NCBI GenBank assembly: GCA_030544235.1
Contig: CM060477.1
Location: forward strand, 25,751,538-25,815,537
Direction of reading: 5' to 3'
DNA: 64,000 nucleotides
Source: Lepturacanthus savala
Taxonomy: Eukaryota > Chordata > Actinopteri > Scombriformes > Trichiuridae
Shown one piece after another: positions 1 through 64,000 of this stretch. Both the position numbers and the translations under genes were made by a program. Within the stretch, counting starts at the first letter, position 1. Every line of letters starts with the position of its first letter. The notes beneath the pieces were generated by a model. It ran no database searches and had not been told where the DNA came from. It worked only from the letters and a program-made list of their open reading frames with translations.

Positions 1-947
1 AAAATGTCGCCATTTGTTAGTGATTTCAATTCAGAACAAGATTAGATGAAATAAAATACGATAAATTAGGATAATCCTTGATTTGAGGGATAATCAAGGA
101 TCAATAAGGCAGCAAAAAAAAGTATGAATATAGAACCTAAGTGCAAAATGTAAAAAATATAAGTAGGCTATATAAAAATAATCAAATATAGAAATGTTAT
201 TATTAGTTGTATATTTTAATCTGTGTGCAGGGGCCCCAATCTGGCCAGGGGCAGCCCTGGGTTGGTACCACAGGTTTATGTAACGTAGCAGCAAGTGTGA
301 TTAAGGAGGAGCAGCGTGAGGACAGTGACGCCATCGGTGGGTGATGAGGGAAAAATAAGGACTAAGTATTCTGCACAGTGGCAACATAAGAGTTGCACAG
401 ATGTTGGGCTCCAGGAGCAGATGGTCATAATAAGATTCCTCTGAATACTCTGCATGTTTTCTCGTGCCCTCAGCAACTGCAATCACAGCGGCCTCACTTG
501 TGAAAACGATGTCGAGAAATAAGGTTGCGGTAAAAAAAAAAAAATCTGAAGGACATGTCTCTGCGGGCTCGCAGCGCCCTTCGGAGGATCCGGCAGCTGA
601 TCGGTGTTGTTGCACTTCATTTTATTCTACTGCGTGAGAAAGAAACTGGTTTTCTCCGTCTACACTGACATCAAGACAACACACCTGCAGCTCCAGAAAT
701 ACTTGTATGTGTAATTCTGAATGAAAACCCAGAGGTCATTCTGTTACTGTAGATATGATTGGGTATGAATCTGTAAGAATATGTTTTCTTATGCAGCAGA
801 AGTCTTTTATACCTCTTCTAATAGTCTTATCACACAGTACTTAGCAGTACTGATTTCTAGGTTTCTTGGCTTTATAATTAATTATTCACTATTAAGTCAT
901 TATACAGAAATTAAGAAAGGCCTTTTAGGAAAGTTAACTGGTACAAA

Positions 948-951
<4 letters not shown>

Positions 952-1027
<76 letters not shown>
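952..1027. repeat. (TA)n microsatellite
   Basis: About 38 uninterrupted TA units. Positions 1-950 left of it hold only AT-rich DNA with a 10-bp hairpin (74-83/92-101) and no supported gene. Confidence 0.95.
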
Positions 1028-1028
<1 letters not shown>

Positions 1029-1284
1029 TACAGATTATTGTTTTGGTGTTACAGCTAAAAAAAATCTGTTGAACAGTTCCTGCTCTGAAAAGAAACATCA
1101 CAACACATCATGTTGTGATGTGAGAGGAGAAATATCAGATAACTCAGCAGTGGTGTTTTTTTTCCTCAGGGTCTGAGTTCCTGCAGCTCAGTGGGAATAA
1201 AGAGTTTGTGCCCAGCAGGTTGTGTTTCCCAGGTTGCTGCTGTAAGAAGACTGATTAACACACATAGAAAAACACTTCACGTAC

Positions 1285-62492
<61,208 letters not shown>

Positions 62493-63215
62493 GTCTGAAA
62501 CGAGAAGAACGAATTTCTAGACTTAACGTGCAAATAAAACATGATGATGGATGAAAAAAGTATGTAAAAATGCATTTGAGTTTGTTAGACATTACATCAC
62601 AGTGCAGAAACATAGAAACAGCAAGTTCCCATGTCTAATAGGATGTGATTCCCATTTTGTATCTGAGTTTCTATGTCCAGTATAGGGATTAAGATGCACA
62701 GATGTTCTTGCTGCACCTTCTCTGTAAATAACAGATATTCAGTTTCAGAATCTGTCTCCACAAATGAGTTTCTCTTTCTTTGAAAACGATTAAAGGTCCC
62801 TTAGTATACACATTTCCAGTGGTACACTTTCCTTGGATTATTGAAATGATTTTTGATACTTAAAATCACAAATATATATCGTGTGAGTGATATCGCAAAG
62901 TCAAACAAAACCCATGAAAAGGGTTCAAAGGGGTTTATCAATTAATCTTCCAATTATATCTGACACATCTCACATTTTATGTATACAATGTAAGAAATAG
63001 TGAAAAATATGCGTTATTGTTTAGCTTTGTCAGCCTGACATCCAACGATATTCAATTGTTTTATGCTGTTTGACACATAAAAGCATCAACAAACTGCAGC
63101 CAGCAGAGGTTTATTCCCATGAACTATAACTTAAACAATATTACTTATGTTCTGTAAAAAAAGAAAAAAACTACTTACGTTATCGCTAAATTTAACGTAA
63201 ATGTTAACTGTTTCC

Positions 63216-63496
63216 GGTGTTTCGGTTTAACTCGCGACCGTGTTAATTGGTGATTTTCAGCCGAATGTCGTGGTTGCTCGAATTCAGAAAACATAAGTTA
63301 AGGAATGTGAATGCTGCTTGTTATTTAATTAATATGATGTAACGTTAAATACGAAGAGGAACGCGTTAAACGTTCAATTTAAGATCATTTAAGACGTTTT
63401 TAGTCGGACACCTACGTGGTATGTTCGCGTTTTTTAACGGCTGCTGTCACCATGATAACCACCAGTTAACACGGTCGCGAGTTAAAGCGAAACACC
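63216..63496. repeat. 31-bp near-perfect inverted repeat in the promoter
   Basis: Arms at 63216-63246 and 63466-63496 are reverse complements with one mismatch (ggtgtttcg against ggtgtttcgc context), separated by 219 bases. Weaker similarity continues about 12 bases inward. X-box 1 lies just inside the right arm and has no intact counterpart on the left. No clear target duplication was seen outside the arms. It may be a MITE or a conserved dyad. Confidence 0.7.
63446..63459 (+). promoter_or_regulatory. RFX X-box motif 1
   Basis: GTCACCATGATAAC fits the X-box consensus GTHNYYATRRNAAC at every position. RFX factors bind this motif in promoters of many ciliary genes, and tbc1d32 is one. It lies 267 bases upstream of the predicted exon 1 donor. 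The match is seen; occupancy is inferred. Confidence 0.7.
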
Positions 63497-63691
63497 TGTG
63501 GTTAGCCTGATGCTGGTAAATGCAGCATACAAACAGAGATGCAAAACTGGCTAAGTGAAGCTTCCCGCAGCTCCCCGCACCCACTACTCCCCGCCTGAGT
63601 TCACGCTAGAACCCGTCATCTTATATTTCGCGTTAAAGTTCATGCTTTTTTTTGAGGTGACATTTTAGCAGCCCCTACCATCGACAGAAGC

Positions 63692-63705
63692 GTCTCTATG
63701 GAAAC
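63692..63705 (+). promoter_or_regulatory. RFX X-box motif 2
   Basis: GTCTCTATGGAAAC is a second full match to GTHNYYATRRNAAC, 233 bases from the first and about 65 bases from the plus-strand ATG exon candidate, so it could serve either direction. Confidence 0.65.
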
Positions 63706-63769
63706 CTATGCTGCGCGCGGTGCATTATGGGAGGTAGGAACTCAACGCTGCCTTCAAGTGCAGTTGGAC

Positions 63770-63796
63770 ATGGAAAATATAAACAATGGGAACAAG
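63770..63796 (+). CDS. Candidate first coding exon of a divergent gene
   Basis: ATG at 63770 opens MENINNGNK and is followed at once by a possible donor gtaatt. It lies downstream of a gcattatggga core-promoter-like motif, opposite tbc1d32. Too short to identify and may be chance; no continuation exon is visible before the window ends. Confidence 0.25.
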
Positions 63797-64000
63797 GTAA
63801 TTGAGTCATATTTTAACTAAGATCCAATATATATTTTCTATTTTATATTAGATATTTTAAATATTTGTCATTTTTTATGTTACAATGATATGTTTGGCTG
63901 TGTACATACATAGAAAAATAGCTAAAGAACTGTTGAAATGTAAAGATGCCTTGATTGCATAATGATTACACATAAACATTCCACAGATACATATTTTTCA

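Larger units (their letters stand above)
63179..63500 (-). other. tbc1d32: Predicted noncoding exon 1 and start region of tbc1d32 (right limit unknown)
   Basis: The start-codon exon begins with an intron acceptor two bases before the ATG, so an upstream noncoding exon is required. A strong minus-strand donor gtaagtag lies at 63178-63171, giving a 684-base first intron (62495-63178). The transcription start cannot be fixed by eye; the right boundary given is only the limit of the likely zone. Confidence 0.6.
63181..63740. promoter_or_regulatory. CpG-richer promoter region of tbc1d32, possibly bidirectional
   Basis: CG dinucleotides are visibly denser here than in the AT-rich surroundings (for example ctcgcgaccg, gctgcgcgcgg). 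The stretch lies directly upstream of the tbc1d32 first-exon donor, holds two X-box motifs and a long inverted repeat, and ends at a gcattatggga motif next to a short plus-strand ATG exon candidate. Promoter function is inferred from position and composition. Confidence 0.65.

Noticed and set aside
301..615. 104-residue minus-strand frame
   Set aside because: No domain, no splice context and no match to the missing C-terminal tbc1d32 exons, so not reported as a gene.
781..1176. 131-residue plus-strand frame with Tyr-Ile repeats
   Set aside because: The core is the TA microsatellite and the flanks show no domain or exon signals.

Overview
The window is nuclear DNA from a teleost fish. It has GT-AG split exons, long AT-rich introns, many CA and TA microsatellites, and abundant fish-type Tc1/mariner, hAT, SINE and LINE debris. 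I identified no bacterial, plasmid or viral gene set, no CRISPR array and no rRNA or tRNA gene.

One gene dominates. On the minus strand, from a CpG-richer promoter near 63.2-63.7 kb leftward to the window edge, lies tbc1d32 (Bromi/broad-minded), a ciliary protein needed for Hedgehog signalling. I could chain 28 coding exons with GT-AG borders and continuous reading frame, from the ATG at 62492 to a donor at 1285/1284. Together they encode about 1063 residues, against about 1257 in the human protein as I recall it. The last C-terminal exons, most of the TBC domain and the 3' UTR lie beyond the left edge. A noncoding first exon ending at 63179 is predicted. Upstream are two exact matches to the RFX X-box (63446-63459 and 63692-63705) and a 31-bp inverted repeat. 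A weak candidate first exon of a divergent plus-strand gene sits at 63770-63796.

Region by region: 0-12 kb is the last visible exon plus an 11 kb intron holding a near-intact Tc1/mariner element (1576-2786), a Tc1 MITE, an internally deleted hAT, LINE remains, an exact-period 26-bp minisatellite and small MITEs. 12-23.5 kb holds exons 24-28, a repeat with nested insertions (17.9-19.4 kb) and a SINE inserted inside a Tc1 relic. 23.5-34.7 kb is an 11 kb intron rich in SINE, LINE, Tc1 and Penelope-like relics and minisatellites. 34.7-62.5 kb carries the bulk of the exons. Its introns hold a solo LTR, a 12-bp-flanked DNA element, a second Tc1/mariner element with a complete transposase ORF (45247-46463), L1 and other LINE relics, and an isolated plus-strand exon-like piece resembling a TPR of TTC13 (61918-62034).

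The genes do not form a system: there is one host gene with mobile elements layered into its introns. The most informative signals are the X-box pair at a cilia gene promoter, several insertions whose empty sites or target duplications can be read directly, and splice sites directly bordered by CA/TG microsatellites. Family names for repeats come from memory and were not searched.
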